Part shown: piece after piece, positions 53,144 to 62,323 of the stretch
How the letters are laid out: every line of letters begins with the position of its first letter
Numbering within the stretch: position 1 is the first letter of the stretch
Source: Streptomyces roseifaciens
GTDB lineage: Bacteria; Actinomycetota; Actinomycetes; Streptomycetales; Streptomycetaceae
Direction: 5' to 3'
Length of the DNA: 64,000 nucleotides
NCBI RefSeq assembly: GCF_001445655.1
Contig: NZ_LNBE01000004.1
Span: forward strand, 930,001-994,000
Position numbers and translations under genes: made by a program
The notes under the pieces: model-generated
The model's input: the letters and a program-made list of their open reading frames with translations, nothing else
Told to the model about the DNA's origin: nothing
Database searches by the model: none

Positions 53144-53167
53144 CACGAGCACGAGCACGAGCACGAA
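53144..53167. repeat. 6-bp tandem repeat, four copies
   Basis: CACGAG is repeated three times followed by CACGAA, just upstream of the ribosome binding site of the large TerD gene. Confidence 0.8.
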
Positions 53168-53185
53168 CAACGAGGGGGCGCAGCA

Positions 53186-55051
53186 ATGACGGCCGAGCTG
53201 GTGCGGGGGCAGAACCACCCGCTGTCCGGTACCCGCCTGGAGATCCGGGTCGCGGCGGGAGGCCCCGTCGTCGCGGGCGCCACGCTCGCCGGGGCTGACG
53301 GCAAGGTGGCCGGCGCCGACCGCGTCGCGCACCCCGCCTCCCACCGCCTCCCCGGCCTGGAGGTCTCCCGGCAGGCCGCGGCCGACCACCGGCTCGCCGT
53401 CGACCTGGAGGCCCTCCCCGAGGACGTGCACCGGGTCCACGTGATGCTCGCGCTGCCCACCGGAGCGGGCGGTCCCACGTCCTTCGGCACGCTGGCCGCC
53501 CCGTTCATCGCCGTCACCGAGCTCGACGGGGCCGAGATCGCCTCCTTCACGATCACGGACCTCGGCGAGGAGTCCGCCGTCGTCGCCCTGGAGCTGTACC
53601 GCAGGCAGGGCGCCTGGAAGGTGCGCGCCGTCGGCCAGGGGTACGCGGGCGGGCTCGCCGCGATGCTGCACGACCAGGGGCTGGAGCAGTCCTTCGAGAC
53701 CGCCGCGGCCATCAACGAGGCCGTCACCCGGGGCATGGCCCGCGCGGTCGCACCGCCGCCCCCGCGCCCGGTTGCGGACCCCGCGCCGCAGGCCCCCGCA
53801 CCGCAGGCCCCCGCGCCCGGCGGCGGCCCCGTCGACTACCGCCACCCCCGCCGCGCCACCGCGACGCCCCCGGACCCCGCTCCGGCCGCCGCCCCGCCCG
53901 CAGAGCCGGGGCAGCCGCCCCGCCCCGTCGCGGGCGACGCCAACGGCTGGACCATGAACGAGCGGCTCTACAACCAGGTGTGGGGCATGTTCGAGGACCT
54001 GGCCCGCTCGGCCGCGGCCTACCGCAGCGCCGTCGACTTCGCGGAGTCGCGCCTGGAGCAGGAGCTGGACAAGGTCCTCTCCGACCCGGCCACGCGCGTG
54101 GGTGCCGCGGCCGACGCGGCCCGGGCCGAGGCCCGGGCCCGGCAGGCGAGCCTCGTGGAGCAGGCCCGGGCGGTCCTCGACCGCGACCTCGCCCAGCTCG
54201 CCGCCGAGGCCGAGGTCGTCGAGCACGCACTGCCGCCGGCCTTCGCCCGCTGGGACAGCCCGGTCTGGCAGGGTTTCCAGGTGCCGCTGGAGACCCCGAT
54301 GGCGCTGCGCCTGGGCGAGCTGCACCTGCCGGAGCGCACCGACCTGCGGATCCCCATGCTGGTGCGGCTGCCCCTGGAGCGCGGGCTGTGGATCGACAGC
54401 GGCCGCACCTCCGGCCTGCAGGCGGCGATCGTGGACTCCTCCGAGCTGCGCCGCCTGGCCATGGAGACGGCGGTCGCGCACGCCGCGCGGCTGCTGGCCG
54501 TGCACCCCGTCGGCGACTACACGGTGCACGTGATCGACCCGGCGGGCGCGGCCGGCGGGGCGCTCGCGCCGCTGCTGCAGTCCGGCGCGCTGAAGGAGGC
54601 TCCCGCGGCCGGGGCGCAGGGGGTCTCCGCGCTGCTGGACCGGCTGACGCGCCGCGTCGACCTGGTGCAGATGGCCGCGCGCAGCGGCGCCTCCGACTCC
54701 CTCCCGCCGGATGTGGACACCGCGGAGCAGCTGCTGATCGTCAACGACTTCCCGCACGGCTTCGACGACCGCTCGGTCAACCAGCTGCGGTACATCGCGG
54801 ACGAGGGGCCGTCCGTGGGGGTGCACCTGATGATGGTCGCCGACCGGGAGGACGCCCGGGGGTACGGGCCGGTGCTCGACCCGCTCTGGCGCGCCCTGCT
54901 GCGCATCACGCCGGTCCCCGACGACCACCTCGCCGATCCGTGGGTCGGGCACACCTGGACGTACGAGCCCTCGCTCGTGCCGGTCGGCAGCGATGTGCTG
55001 GGGCAGGTGCTCCGGAGCGTGGGGCAGGCGCGGCAGGCGTATGGCATCTAG
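53186..55051 (+). CDS. Large TerD-family protein with FtsK-like C-terminal region
   Basis: 621 residues, ATG with GAGGGGG upstream. The N-terminal ~165 residues are TerD-like (HPLSGTRLEIRVAAG, HRVHVMLALP, DLGEESAVVALELYRRQGAWKVRAVGQGY). A Pro/Ala-rich linker runs from ~190 to 255. The C-terminal ~330 residues have a coiled section (about 265-335) and then a region reminiscent of the second half of FtsK/SpoIIIE-type ATPases (LRIPMLVRLPLERGLWID, LLIVNDFPHGFDDRSVNQLRYIADEGPSVGVHLMMVADRED). No Walker A is present, so this part is probably not catalytic. Similar fusions occur in Streptomyces tellurium-resistance loci. Confidence 0.85.
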   Translation: MTAELVRGQNHPLSGTRLEIRVAAGGPVVAGATLAGADGKVAGADRVAHPASHRLPGLEVSRQAAADHRLAVDLEALPEDVHRVHVMLALPTGAGGPTSFGTLAAPFIAVTELDGAEIASFTITDLGEESAVVALELYRRQGAWKVRAVGQGYAGGLAAMLHDQGLEQSFETAAAINEAVTRGMARAVAPPPPRPVADPAPQAPAPQAPAPGGGPVDYRHPRRATATPPDPAPAAAPPAEPGQPPRPVAGDANGWTMNERLYNQVWGMFEDLARSAAAYRSAVDFAESRLEQELDKVLSDPATRVGAAADAARAEARARQASLVEQARAVLDRDLAQLAAEAEVVEHALPPAFARWDSPVWQGFQVPLETPMALRLGELHLPERTDLRIPMLVRLPLERGLWIDSGRTSGLQAAIVDSSELRRLAMETAVAHAARLLAVHPVGDYTVHVIDPAGAAGGALAPLLQSGALKEAPAAGAQGVSALLDRLTRRVDLVQMAARSGASDSLPPDVDTAEQLLIVNDFPHGFDDRSVNQLRYIADEGPSVGVHLMMVADREDARGYGPVLDPLWRALLRITPVPDDHLADPWVGHTWTYEPSLVPVGSDVLGQVLRSVGQARQAYGI

Positions 55052-55161
55052 CAGGTAAAGGGCTACCGAGCTGGGGTTTTTGGTCTTTCTTTACTCTTCC
55101 TTGGCCTTTCCTGTACCGTTCTGAGGACTGCCGTACGCCCGTACGACGTACCGGAGGAACA

Positions 55162-56184
55162 GTGGACGTCTCCCTGACCCTGTGGGTGCTGACCATTCTC
55201 GGTCTGTGCGCCCTCGTCACCGCCGACTTCTTCATCGGAGGTCGCAAGCCGCACGAGGTCTCCCTCAAGGAAGCCGGGGTGTGGACCGCGGTCTGGGTCG
55301 CCCTCGCCGGCCTCTTCGGCCTCGGCCTGCTGCTCTTCGGCGGCGGCCAGCCGGCCGGCGAGTTCTTCGCGGGCTTCATCACCGAGAAGTCGCTCAGCGT
55401 CGACAACCTCTTCGTCTTCGTCCTGATCATGGCGAAGTTCGCGGTCCCGTCGGTGTACCAGCAGCGCGTCCTGATGGTCGGCGTGCTCATCGCCCTGGTC
55501 CTGCGGGCCGTGTTCATCGGCGCGGGCGCGGCGATCATCGCCAACTTCTCCTGGGTCTTCTACATCTTCGGCGCCTTCCTCATCTGGACGGCCTGGAAGC
55601 TCATCCAGGAGGCGCGCGCCGACGAGGAGGACGAGGAGTTCGAGGAGAATCGTTTCCTCAAGCTGGTCGAGAAGCGCTTCCCCTCCACGGACCGCTACCA
55701 CGGCACCAAGCTCTTCATCGTGGAGAACGGCAAGCGTCTGATGACGCCGATGCTGATCGTCATGCTGGCGATCGGCACCACCGACGTCCTCTTCGCCCTG
55801 GACTCGATCCCCGCGATCTTCGGCCTGACCCAGGACCCGTACATCGTCTTCACGGCGAACGCCTTCGCCCTCATGGGTCTGCGCCAGCTGTACTTCCTGA
55901 TCGGCGGACTGCTGAAGAAGCTCGTCCACCTCTCGTACGGCCTGTCGGTCATCCTGGGCTTCATCGGCGTCAAGCTCGTCCTGCACGCCCTCCACGAGAA
56001 CGGCGTGGGCGTCCCCGAGATCAGCATCCCGGTGTCCCTCGGCGTCATCTGCGCGGTGCTGGTCGTCACCACGATCACCAGCCTGCGCGCCTCCCGGAAG
56101 CAGGAGCAGGAAGCCGCCCTGGAGGGCATGGCCGCTGCGGAGGCCGAGGAGGCCCCGGAGGGCAAGGACGAGGTCCGCGTCTGA
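55162..56184 (+). CDS. TerC-family integral membrane protein
   Basis: 340 residues from GTG with GGAGGA three bases upstream. About eight membrane segments, with the TerC signature EKSLSVDNLFVFVLI and the second pair DVLFALDSIPAIFGLT; both put acidic residues in the membrane, as expected for metal (Mn2+) export or metalation of exported proteins. A charged cytoplasmic loop (EEDEEFEEN) lies near 155 and the tail is Glu/Ala-rich. The upstream gap is more AT-rich than the surroundings and pyrimidine-rich; I found no yybP-ykoY riboswitch core in it. The gene ends at a strong hairpin. Confidence 0.93.
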   Translation: MDVSLTLWVLTILGLCALVTADFFIGGRKPHEVSLKEAGVWTAVWVALAGLFGLGLLLFGGGQPAGEFFAGFITEKSLSVDNLFVFVLIMAKFAVPSVYQQRVLMVGVLIALVLRAVFIGAGAAIIANFSWVFYIFGAFLIWTAWKLIQEARADEEDEEFEENRFLKLVEKRFPSTDRYHGTKLFIVENGKRLMTPMLIVMLAIGTTDVLFALDSIPAIFGLTQDPYIVFTANAFALMGLRQLYFLIGGLLKKLVHLSYGLSVILGFIGVKLVLHALHENGVGVPEISIPVSLGVICAVLVVTTITSLRASRKQEQEAALEGMAAAEAEEAPEGKDEVRV

Positions 56185-56217
56185 CGCAGGTCCCGCCCCT
56201 GCCGCCCGCGCTTCACC

Positions 56218-56251
56218 GGAGGCCGTCCCCGCTCAGGCGGGGGCGGCCTCC
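56218..56251. terminator. Bidirectional terminator between terC and the MFS gene
   Basis: GGAGGCCG (56218-56225) and CCCCGC pair with GCGGGG and CGGCCTCC on the other side of a TCAG loop, with one unpaired base per arm. The stop codon of the MFS gene is in the loop. Confidence 0.85.
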
Positions 56252-57555
56252 GCCGCGGTTGCGGGCGCCGCGGCCGGCCGGGTCTCGGGCAGCAGGGCGA
56301 AGCAGCCCAGGCTGACGAGGGCGACGACCCCGAGGTAGCCGGCGACCGCCCAGGGCGGACCGGAGCCCTGCGCCAGCGCCGTCGCCGCGACCGGGGTGAG
56401 GCCGCCGCCCACCACCCCGGCCAGGTTGTAGCCGACCGCCGCCCCCGTGCAGCGCACCCGGGTCTCGAACAGCTCCGGGAGATAGGCGGCGACGACGCCG
56501 ACCACCGCCGAGAAGGGCACCGCCGCCCCCGCGAAGCCCAGCAGCATCCAGGCGGGCCGCCCGGTGTGCAGCAGGCCCATCAGCGGGACCATCCACAGGC
56601 CGAGGCCGGCGCTGCCGGCCAGGCACAGGGAGCGCCGCCCGTAGCGGTCGCCCAGCACGGCGAAGAACGGGGTGAGCAGGCTGGAGACGACGACGCCCGC
56701 CATGATGCAGCCGAGCATGGCCGTGCGGCCGACCTCCAGCTGCTCGGTGCCGTAGGCCAGGGCCCACGTGCTGATCGCGTAGTGGGTGGCGAAGACGAGG
56801 GAGAGCCCGCCCGCAGTGAGCAGGACCGGCCGCCAGTGCCCGCGCAGGAGCTCGGCGAAGGGCAGGGCGGCCCGGGTGTCCGTGGCCTCCAGCGCGCGGA
56901 ACTGCGGCGTCTCCGGGAGCCGGGAGCGCAGCAGCAGGCCCACCGCCGCCATGAGGCCCGCGCCCCAGAACGGCACCCGCCAGCCCCAGGCCAGGTAGTC
57001 CGCCTCGGAGAGCCCCGCCGACAGGACGAGGGCGAGACCGTTGGCCAGCAGGAACCCCGTCGGCGCGCCGAGCTGCGGGAGGCTGGTCCACAGGGCGCGG
57101 CGGTGCGCCGGGGCGTGCTCCGCGGTCAGCAGCACCGCCCCGCCCCACTCCCCGCCGAGCCCCAGCCCCTGCGCGAACCGCAGGACGAGCAGGAGCAGCG
57201 GCGCGGCGATGCCGATGCTGTCGTAGGTGGGGACGAACCCCACCGCGACCGTGGCCAGGCCCGTCAGCAGCAGGGACGCCATGAGGACGGGCCGCCGGCC
57301 GTGCCGGTCGCCGATGTGGCCGAAGAGCACCGCGCCCAGCGGGCGGGCGAGGAAGCCGATCCCGAAGGTGCCGAAGGCGGCGAGGGTGCCGAGCAGCGGG
57401 GAGACGGTGGGGAAGTACAGCGGCCCGAGGACGAGGGCCGCCGCGGTGCCGTAGACGTAGAAGTCGTAGAACTCGACGGCGGTGCCGGCCATGGCGGCGA
57501 GCGCCAGGCGCAGCATGGACGGCCGGCGAGGGGGCGGGGTGCTGTGCGGTTGCAT
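56233..57555 (-). CDS. MFS transporter, metabolite:H+ symporter (MHS) type
   Basis: 440 residues from ATG. Twelve membrane segments; the MHS/ShiA-KgtP hallmarks are AGTAVEFYDFYVYGTAA in helix 1, ARPLGAVLFGHIGDRHGRRPVL between helices 2 and 3, and QGLGLGGEWGGAVLL in helix 5. Such carriers import organic acids or related metabolites with protons. A Pro/His-rich N-terminus of 15 residues is cytoplasmic. The start has only a weak Shine-Dalgarno; upstream codons are not starts. Substrate (for instance alpha-ketoglutarate, shikimate or proline) is not determinable. Its mRNA begins after a terminator of the upstream hydrolase gene. Confidence 0.9.
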   Translation of the reverse strand: MQPHSTPPPRRPSMLRLALAAMAGTAVEFYDFYVYGTAAALVLGPLYFPTVSPLLGTLAAFGTFGIGFLARPLGAVLFGHIGDRHGRRPVLMASLLLTGLATVAVGFVPTYDSIGIAAPLLLLVLRFAQGLGLGGEWGGAVLLTAEHAPAHRRALWTSLPQLGAPTGFLLANGLALVLSAGLSEADYLAWGWRVPFWGAGLMAAVGLLLRSRLPETPQFRALEATDTRAALPFAELLRGHWRPVLLTAGGLSLVFATHYAISTWALAYGTEQLEVGRTAMLGCIMAGVVVSSLLTPFFAVLGDRYGRRSLCLAGSAGLGLWMVPLMGLLHTGRPAWMLLGFAGAAVPFSAVVGVVAAYLPELFETRVRCTGAAVGYNLAGVVGGGLTPVAATALAQGSGPPWAVAGYLGVVALVSLGCFALLPETRPAAAPATAAEAAPA

Positions 57556-57702
57556 GTACTGCCCAACAGCCAGTCGGCAGGGAGGCAACGGGCGTGCGGT
57601 GGCGCAGCGGGGGGCGCGCGGGGCCGTGAAGGCCGCAGAATATTTTTCGTCCGGATTTGCGTAGATGTGGCCATCCGGCGCGAGGGGGAGTACCTTAAGA
57701 AA

Positions 57703-57743
57703 TGAGGCCGCCGCATCCGGAGTGATTTGGATGGACGGCCTCA
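57703..57743 (-). terminator. Intrinsic terminator after the hydrolase gene
   Basis: TGAGGCCG (57703-57710) pairs with CGGCCTCA (57736-57743) and CATCC with GGATG inside. On the minus strand the stem is followed by TTTCTT, so this is one of the few terminators here with a U-rich tail. Confidence 0.75.
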
Positions 57744-57776
57744 CTGCATGCCCGGAGCATTCCGGTGCGGGGAGTG

Positions 57777-58433
57777 TCACCAGCCGCGTTCGCGCCATTC
57801 GGCGAGGTGGGGGCGCTCGGCGCCCAGCGTGGTGTCCGCGCCGTGGCCCGGGTAGACCCACGTCTCGTCCGGGAGCTCCCCGAAGAGCTTCGTCTCCACG
57901 TCGTGGAGGAGGCTCGCGAAGGCCTCGGGGTCGTCGTGGGTGTTGCCGACGCCTCCCGGGAACAGGCAGTCGCCGGTGAACACGTGCGGGTGGCCGTGCG
58001 GGTCGTCGTAGACCAGCGCGATGCTGCCCGGGGTGTGCCCCACCAGGTGCCGTGCGGTCAGCTCCACGCGGCCTACGCGGATGACGTCGCCGTCGGCCAC
58101 GGGCACGGCGGTCGGCACGGGGATGCCCTCGGCGTCCTCGCGGCCCGCGTACGTGGTGGCGCCGGTGGCGTCGGCCACCTCCTGCAGGGCTCCCCAGTGG
58201 TCGCCGTGGCGGTGCGTGGTGACCACGGAGGCGATGCCGCTGTCCCCGATCAGGGAGAGCAGGGTGTGCGGCTCGGCGGCGGCATCGATCAGCAACTGCT
58301 CGTCCGTCGCGCGGCAGCGCAGCAGATAGGCGTTGTTGTCCATCGGGCCGACCGCGACTTTCGAGATCATCAGGTCGGTCAGCTCGTGCACGTCCGCCGG
58401 TCCGCCGACCTTCACCGCTCCGCTGTACGTCAT
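57777..58433 (-). CDS. Metallo-beta-lactamase-fold hydrolase, glyoxalase II-like
   Basis: 218 residues, ATG 58433. The metal site THRHGDH is at about 73-79, with further ligands in ARHLVGHTPGS, FTGDCLFPGGVG and YPGHG. DNNAYLLRCR at the N-terminus and FTGDCLF are typical of the glyoxalase II/persulfide-dioxygenase-like branch. This branch hydrolyses thioesters such as lactoyl-glutathione; in mycothiol-using actinomycetes the thiol may be mycothiol. The next gene upstream encodes a mycothiol-dependent-isomerase-type protein, which fits. Expression is predicted leaderless. Confidence 0.9.
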   Translation of the reverse strand: MTYSGAVKVGGPADVHELTDLMISKVAVGPMDNNAYLLRCRATDEQLLIDAAAEPHTLLSLIGDSGIASVVTTHRHGDHWGALQEVADATGATTYAGREDAEGIPVPTAVPVADGDVIRVGRVELTARHLVGHTPGSIALVYDDPHGHPHVFTGDCLFPGGVGNTHDDPEAFASLLHDVETKLFGELPDETWVYPGHGADTTLGAERPHLAEWRERGW

Positions 58434-58439
58434 GAAGCC

Positions 58440-58445
58440 AGCCTA
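58440..58445 (-). promoter_or_regulatory. -10 hexamer of a leaderless promoter
   Basis: On the minus strand TAGGCT is six bases from the ATG at 58433 and overlaps the gap after the stop of the gene upstream. Confidence 0.6.
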
Positions 58446-58459
58446 TTCCTTCGGGTCGT

Positions 58460-59152
58460 TCACAGCGGGGGGAGGGCGGGGAGCGGTGCGCCCGAAGTGC
58501 CGAGCGCCGCGCCCTTGTCGCCGCGGCCCGCGAGCCAGCCCAGGAGGTCCGCGGGCGCGCCGCTGACGGTGACCGGGGCGCCCTCCGCGGTGCCGCCCGT
58601 GTGCCAGCGCCTGCCGTCGTCGGCGACGACCGTGACGGCGGGGATGCCGGGCCGGGTCGACCAGCGCTCGGCGAGGAACTCGATCTCCCGTCCGGTGAAC
58701 TCCTCCGGCAGGTCCTGCAGCTCGTAGCCGACGCCCAGGTCGACGAGGTGCAGTTCGAGCTCGATCCAGCGGCGGAAGGGGACGCGGGCGGCCCGGTCGG
58801 TCACGCCGTTGCGCATGGTGATCGTGCGGTCCCAGTCGGCGGGGACGGCGGCCTGGGCCCGCAGGCGCGCGGCGCTGTCGCGCAGGTCGGCGAGGTGCTC
58901 CGCCAGGGAGCGGCCCGCGCCCTTCTCGATGTCCTCGTCCCGGGCCTCGGCGGTCACGTACATCGGGCGGCCGGCCAGGACGTTGACGAGGGCGTCCGCG
59001 TTGCGCGCGACGTGCGCCATCACGTGCCCGCGGGTCCAGCCCGGGAGCCGGGACGGGGCGGTCACGGCGGCGTCGTCGAGGGCGCCGGCCGCGCTCAGGA
59101 ACCGCTCGGTCGCTCGGTGTACAGAGGCCAGGTCGCGCACGTGGTCGATCAT
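58460..59152 (-). CDS. Maleylpyruvate isomerase-like, DinB-fold mycothiol-dependent family protein
   Basis: 230 residues. The N-terminal DinB/MDMPI domain (about 1-155) has RLPGWTRGHVMAHVARNADAL with the first metal-binding His residues, and RWIELELHLVDLG with the others. The C-terminal domain (about 165-225) with VTVSGAPADLLGWLAGRGD is the SCP2-like part. The family includes the mycothiol-dependent maleylpyruvate isomerase; most Streptomyces paralogues have unknown thiol-dependent roles. It lies directly upstream of the glyoxalase II-like gene in the same direction, but each has its own leaderless-type -10 element. Confidence 0.88.
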   Translation of the reverse strand: MIDHVRDLASVHRATERFLSAAGALDDAAVTAPSRLPGWTRGHVMAHVARNADALVNVLAGRPMYVTAEARDEDIEKGAGRSLAEHLADLRDSAARLRAQAAVPADWDRTITMRNGVTDRAARVPFRRWIELELHLVDLGVGYELQDLPEEFTGREIEFLAERWSTRPGIPAVTVVADDGRRWHTGGTAEGAPVTVSGAPADLLGWLAGRGDKGAALGTSGAPLPALPPL

Positions 59153-59159
59153 GCGGCCG

Positions 59160-59165
59160 ACGATA
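59160..59165 (-). promoter_or_regulatory. -10 hexamer of a leaderless promoter
   Basis: On the minus strand TATCGT is seven bases from the ATG at 59152. Confidence 0.55.
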
Positions 59166-59226
59166 GCGCCGCCACTCGTCCGGGTGAAGGTGTCCGGCTC
59201 CGGCCGTAAATCGAATGTGCGTGCTA

Positions 59227-59354
59227 TAGGCTCGATGAGGCATCGGATCCGACATCCGCGCGGCGACCCCCATACCCTGGGTCGGGGGTGCGCGCCCCAT
59301 TGCTCTCAAGAACCACTCTCAGGAACCACCCCCCTTCTTCGTTCTCAAGAAAGG
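59227..59354 (+). promoter_or_regulatory. uvrA promoter candidate and repeat-containing leader
   Basis: TAGGCT (59227-59232) is the best -10 candidate; no TTGTCRGTG box precedes it and no clear -35. The leader contains a 13-bp direct repeat (TCTCAAGAACCAC at 59304 and TCTCAGGAACCAC at 59317) and a partial third copy at 59343 running into the ribosome binding site. Confidence 0.5.
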
Positions 59355-59365
59355 TGCCGACCGGC

Positions 59366-62302
59366 GTGGCTGACCGTCTCATCGTCCGTGGCGCTCGCGA
59401 GCACAACCTCAAGAACGTCTCGCTCGACCTCCCCCGCGACTCCCTCATCGTCTTCACGGGGCTCTCCGGCTCGGGCAAGTCGTCCCTCGCGTTCGACACG
59501 ATCTTCGCCGAGGGGCAGCGCCGCTACGTCGAGTCGCTCTCCTCCTACGCCCGGCAGTTCCTCGGGCAGATGGACAAGCCCGATGTGGACTTCATCGAGG
59601 GCCTGTCCCCGGCCGTCTCCATCGACCAGAAGTCGACCTCGCGCAACCCGCGCTCGACGGTCGGCACGATCACCGAGGTCTACGACTACCTCCGGCTGCT
59701 CTTCGCCCGCATCGGCAAGCCGCACTGCCCCGAGTGCAGCCGCCCCATCACCCGCCAGTCGCCGCAGGCGATCGTGGACAAGGTGCTGGAGCTCCCCGAG
59801 GGCAGCCGCTTCCAGGTGCTCTCGCCGCTGGTGCGCGAGCGCAAGGGCGAGTTCGTCGACCTCTTCTCCGACCTGCAGACCAAGGGCTACAGCCGGGCCC
59901 GGGTGGACGGCGAGACCGTCCAGCTCTCCGATCCGCCCAAGCTCAAGAAGCAGGAGAAGCACACCATCGAGGTGGTCGTCGACCGCCTCACCGTCAAGGA
60001 CGGCGCCAAGCGCCGGCTGACCGACTCGGTCGAGACCGCGCTGGGCCTCTCCGGCGGCATGGTCATCCTCGACTTCGTCGACCTCCCCGAGGACGACCCC
60101 GAGCGCGAGCGGATGTACTCCGAGCACCTCTACTGCCCCTACGACGACCTGTCGTTCGAGGAGCTGGAGCCCCGCTCGTTCTCCTTCAACTCGCCCTTCG
60201 GCGCCTGCCCGGAGTGCACGGGCATCGGCACCCGCATGGAGGTCGACCCCGAGCTGATCATCCCGGACCCGGAGAAGTCCCTGGACGAGGGTGCGATCAG
60301 CCCCTGGTCGCACGGCCACACCAAGGACTACTTCGGCCGCCTGGTCGGCGCCCTCGCCGACGCCCTCGGCTTCCGCACGGACATCCCCTGGGCCGGCCTG
60401 CCCGCGCGCGCCAAGAAGGCCCTGCTCAACGGCCACAAGACCCAGATCGAGGTGCGCTACCGCAACCGCTACGGGCGCGAGCGCGCGTACACCACCGCCT
60501 TCGAGGGTGCGGTGCCCTTCGTCAAGCGCCGCCACTCCGAGGCCGAGAGCGACGCCAGCCGCGAGCGCTTCGAGGGCTACATGCGCGAGGTGAACTGCCC
60601 CACCTGCGAGGGCACGCGCCTGAAGCCGATCGTGCTCGCCGTCACCGTCCAGGGCCGGTCCATCGCGGAGGTCTCCGCGATGTCGATCAGCGAATGCGCC
60701 GACTTCCTGCGGGACATGAAGCTCACCGGCCGCGAGAAGAAGATCGCCGAGCGGGTCCTCAAGGAGGTCAACGAGCGCCTGAAGTTCCTCGTCGACGTCG
60801 GCCTGGACTACCTCTCGCTCAACCGCGCCGCGGGTACCCTCTCCGGCGGCGAGGCCCAGCGCATCCGCCTCGCCACGCAGATCGGCTCCGGCCTCGTCGG
60901 CGTGCTCTACGTTCTGGACGAGCCCTCCATCGGCCTCCACCAGCGCGACAACCACCGCCTCATCGAGACCCTCGTCCGCCTGCGCGACATGGGCAACACC
61001 CTCATCGTCGTCGAGCACGACGAGGACACCATCAAGGTCGCCGACTGGGTCGTGGACATCGGCCCCGGCGCCGGCGAGCACGGCGGCAAGGTCGTGCACA
61101 GCGGCCCCTTGAAGGAGCTCCTGCGCAACAAGGAGTCGATGACCGGGCACTACCTGTCCGGCAAGAAGGCCATCGCCATACCGGACGCCCGCCGGCCCGT
61201 CGACCCCGAGCGCCGGATCACCGTCCGCGGCGCCCGCGAGAACAACCTGCGGGACATCGACGTCTCCTTCCCGCTCGGCGTGCTCACGGCCGTCACCGGC
61301 GTCTCGGGCTCCGGCAAGTCGACCCTGGTCAACGACATCCTGTACACGCACCTGGCCCGCGAGCTGAACGGCGCCCGGGCCGTGCCCGGCCGTCACACGC
61401 GCGTCGACGGCGACGACCTGGTCGACAAGGTCGTCCACGTCGACCAGTCGCCCATCGGCCGGACGCCGCGCTCCAACCCCGCCACGTACACCGGCGTCTT
61501 CGACCACGTCCGCAAGCTCTTCGCGGAGACGATGGAGGCCAAGGTCCGCGGCTATCTGCCCGGCCGCTTCTCCTTCAACGTCAAGGGCGGCCGCTGCGAG
61601 AACTGCTCCGGCGACGGCACCATCAAGATCGAGATGAACTTCCTGCCGGACGTGTACGTGCCGTGCGAGGTCTGCCACGGTGCGCGCTACAACCGGGAGA
61701 CCCTGGAGGTGCACTACAAGGGCAAGTCCATCGCCGAGGTGCTGGACATGCCCATCGAGGAGGCGCTCTCCTTCTTCGAGGCCGTGCCCACCATCGCCCG
61801 CCACCTGCGCACGCTCCACGAGGTCGGCCTCGGCTACGTCCGCCTCGGGCAGTCCGCGCCGACGCTCTCCGGCGGCGAGGCCCAGCGCGTGAAGCTCGCC
61901 AGCGAGCTGCAGAAGCGCTCCACGGGCCGTACGGTCTACGTCCTGGACGAGCCCACCACGGGCCTGCACTTCGAGGACATCAACAAGCTCATCTCGGTGC
62001 TGGCCGGCCTGGTCGACAAGGGCAACAGCGTCATCGTCATCGAGCACAACCTCGACGTGATCAAGACCGCCGACTGGGTCGTGGACATGGGCCCCGAGGG
62101 CGGCAACGGCGGCGGCCTGGTCATCGCCGAGGGCACGCCCGAGGACGTCGCGTCCGTGCCGTCCAGCCACACCGGCAAGTTCCTGCGGGAGCTGCTGGGG
62201 GACCGGGTGAGCGATGCGCCTGCGGTCTCCGCTCCGAAGGCACGGAAGAAGGCCGCGGCCAAGAAGGCGCCGGCCAAGAAGGCCGCTGCCGGGAAGGCGT
62301 GA
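59366..62302 (+). CDS. uvrA: Excinuclease ABC subunit A
   Basis: 978 residues from GTG 59366; a GTG at 59354 would add four residues. Two ABC ATPase modules are visible: P-loops [12 protein letters not shown] and [12 protein letters not shown], signatures [10 protein letters not shown] and [13 protein letters not shown], and two Walker B sequences LDEPSIGLH and LDEPTTGLH. Zinc modules appear at CPEC/CPTC and CENC/CEVC. UvrA dimers find DNA lesions and load UvrB. The C-terminus ends in a Lys/Ala-rich tail of about 25 residues, probably a non-specific DNA-binding extension, as in actinobacteria. No damage box is visible upstream, in contrast to uvrB. Confidence 0.97.
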   Translation: MADRLIVRGAREHNLKNVSLDLPRDSLIVFTGLSGSGKSSLAFDTIFAEGQRRYVESLSSYARQFLGQMDKPDVDFIEGLSPAVSIDQKSTSRNPRSTVGTITEVYDYLRLLFARIGKPHCPECSRPITRQSPQAIVDKVLELPEGSRFQVLSPLVRERKGEFVDLFSDLQTKGYSRARVDGETVQLSDPPKLKKQEKHTIEVVVDRLTVKDGAKRRLTDSVETALGLSGGMVILDFVDLPEDDPERERMYSEHLYCPYDDLSFEELEPRSFSFNSPFGACPECTGIGTRMEVDPELIIPDPEKSLDEGAISPWSHGHTKDYFGRLVGALADALGFRTDIPWAGLPARAKKALLNGHKTQIEVRYRNRYGRERAYTTAFEGAVPFVKRRHSEAESDASRERFEGYMREVNCPTCEGTRLKPIVLAVTVQGRSIAEVSAMSISECADFLRDMKLTGREKKIAERVLKEVNERLKFLVDVGLDYLSLNRAAGTLSGGEAQRIRLATQIGSGLVGVLYVLDEPSIGLHQRDNHRLIETLVRLRDMGNTLIVVEHDEDTIKVADWVVDIGPGAGEHGGKVVHSGPLKELLRNKESMTGHYLSGKKAIAIPDARRPVDPERRITVRGARENNLRDIDVSFPLGVLTAVTGVSGSGKSTLVNDILYTHLARELNGARAVPGRHTRVDGDDLVDKVVHVDQSPIGRTPRSNPATYTGVFDHVRKLFAETMEAKVRGYLPGRFSFNVKGGRCENCSGDGTIKIEMNFLPDVYVPCEVCHGARYNRETLEVHYKGKSIAEVLDMPIEEALSFFEAVPTIARHLRTLHEVGLGYVRLGQSAPTLSGGEAQRVKLASELQKRSTGRTVYVLDEPTTGLHFEDINKLISVLAGLVDKGNSVIVIEHNLDVIKTADWVVDMGPEGGNGGGLVIAEGTPEDVASVPSSHTGKFLRELLGDRVSDAPAVSAPKARKKAAAKKAPAKKAAAGKA

Positions 62303-62323
62303 CCACGCCCTCCCGGGCGGAGG

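Noticed and set aside
55052..55161. Possible manganese riboswitch (yybP-ykoY type) before terC
   Set aside because: TerC genes often have one, but the conserved core could not be found in the 110-base gap, which is too short once the promoter is allowed for.
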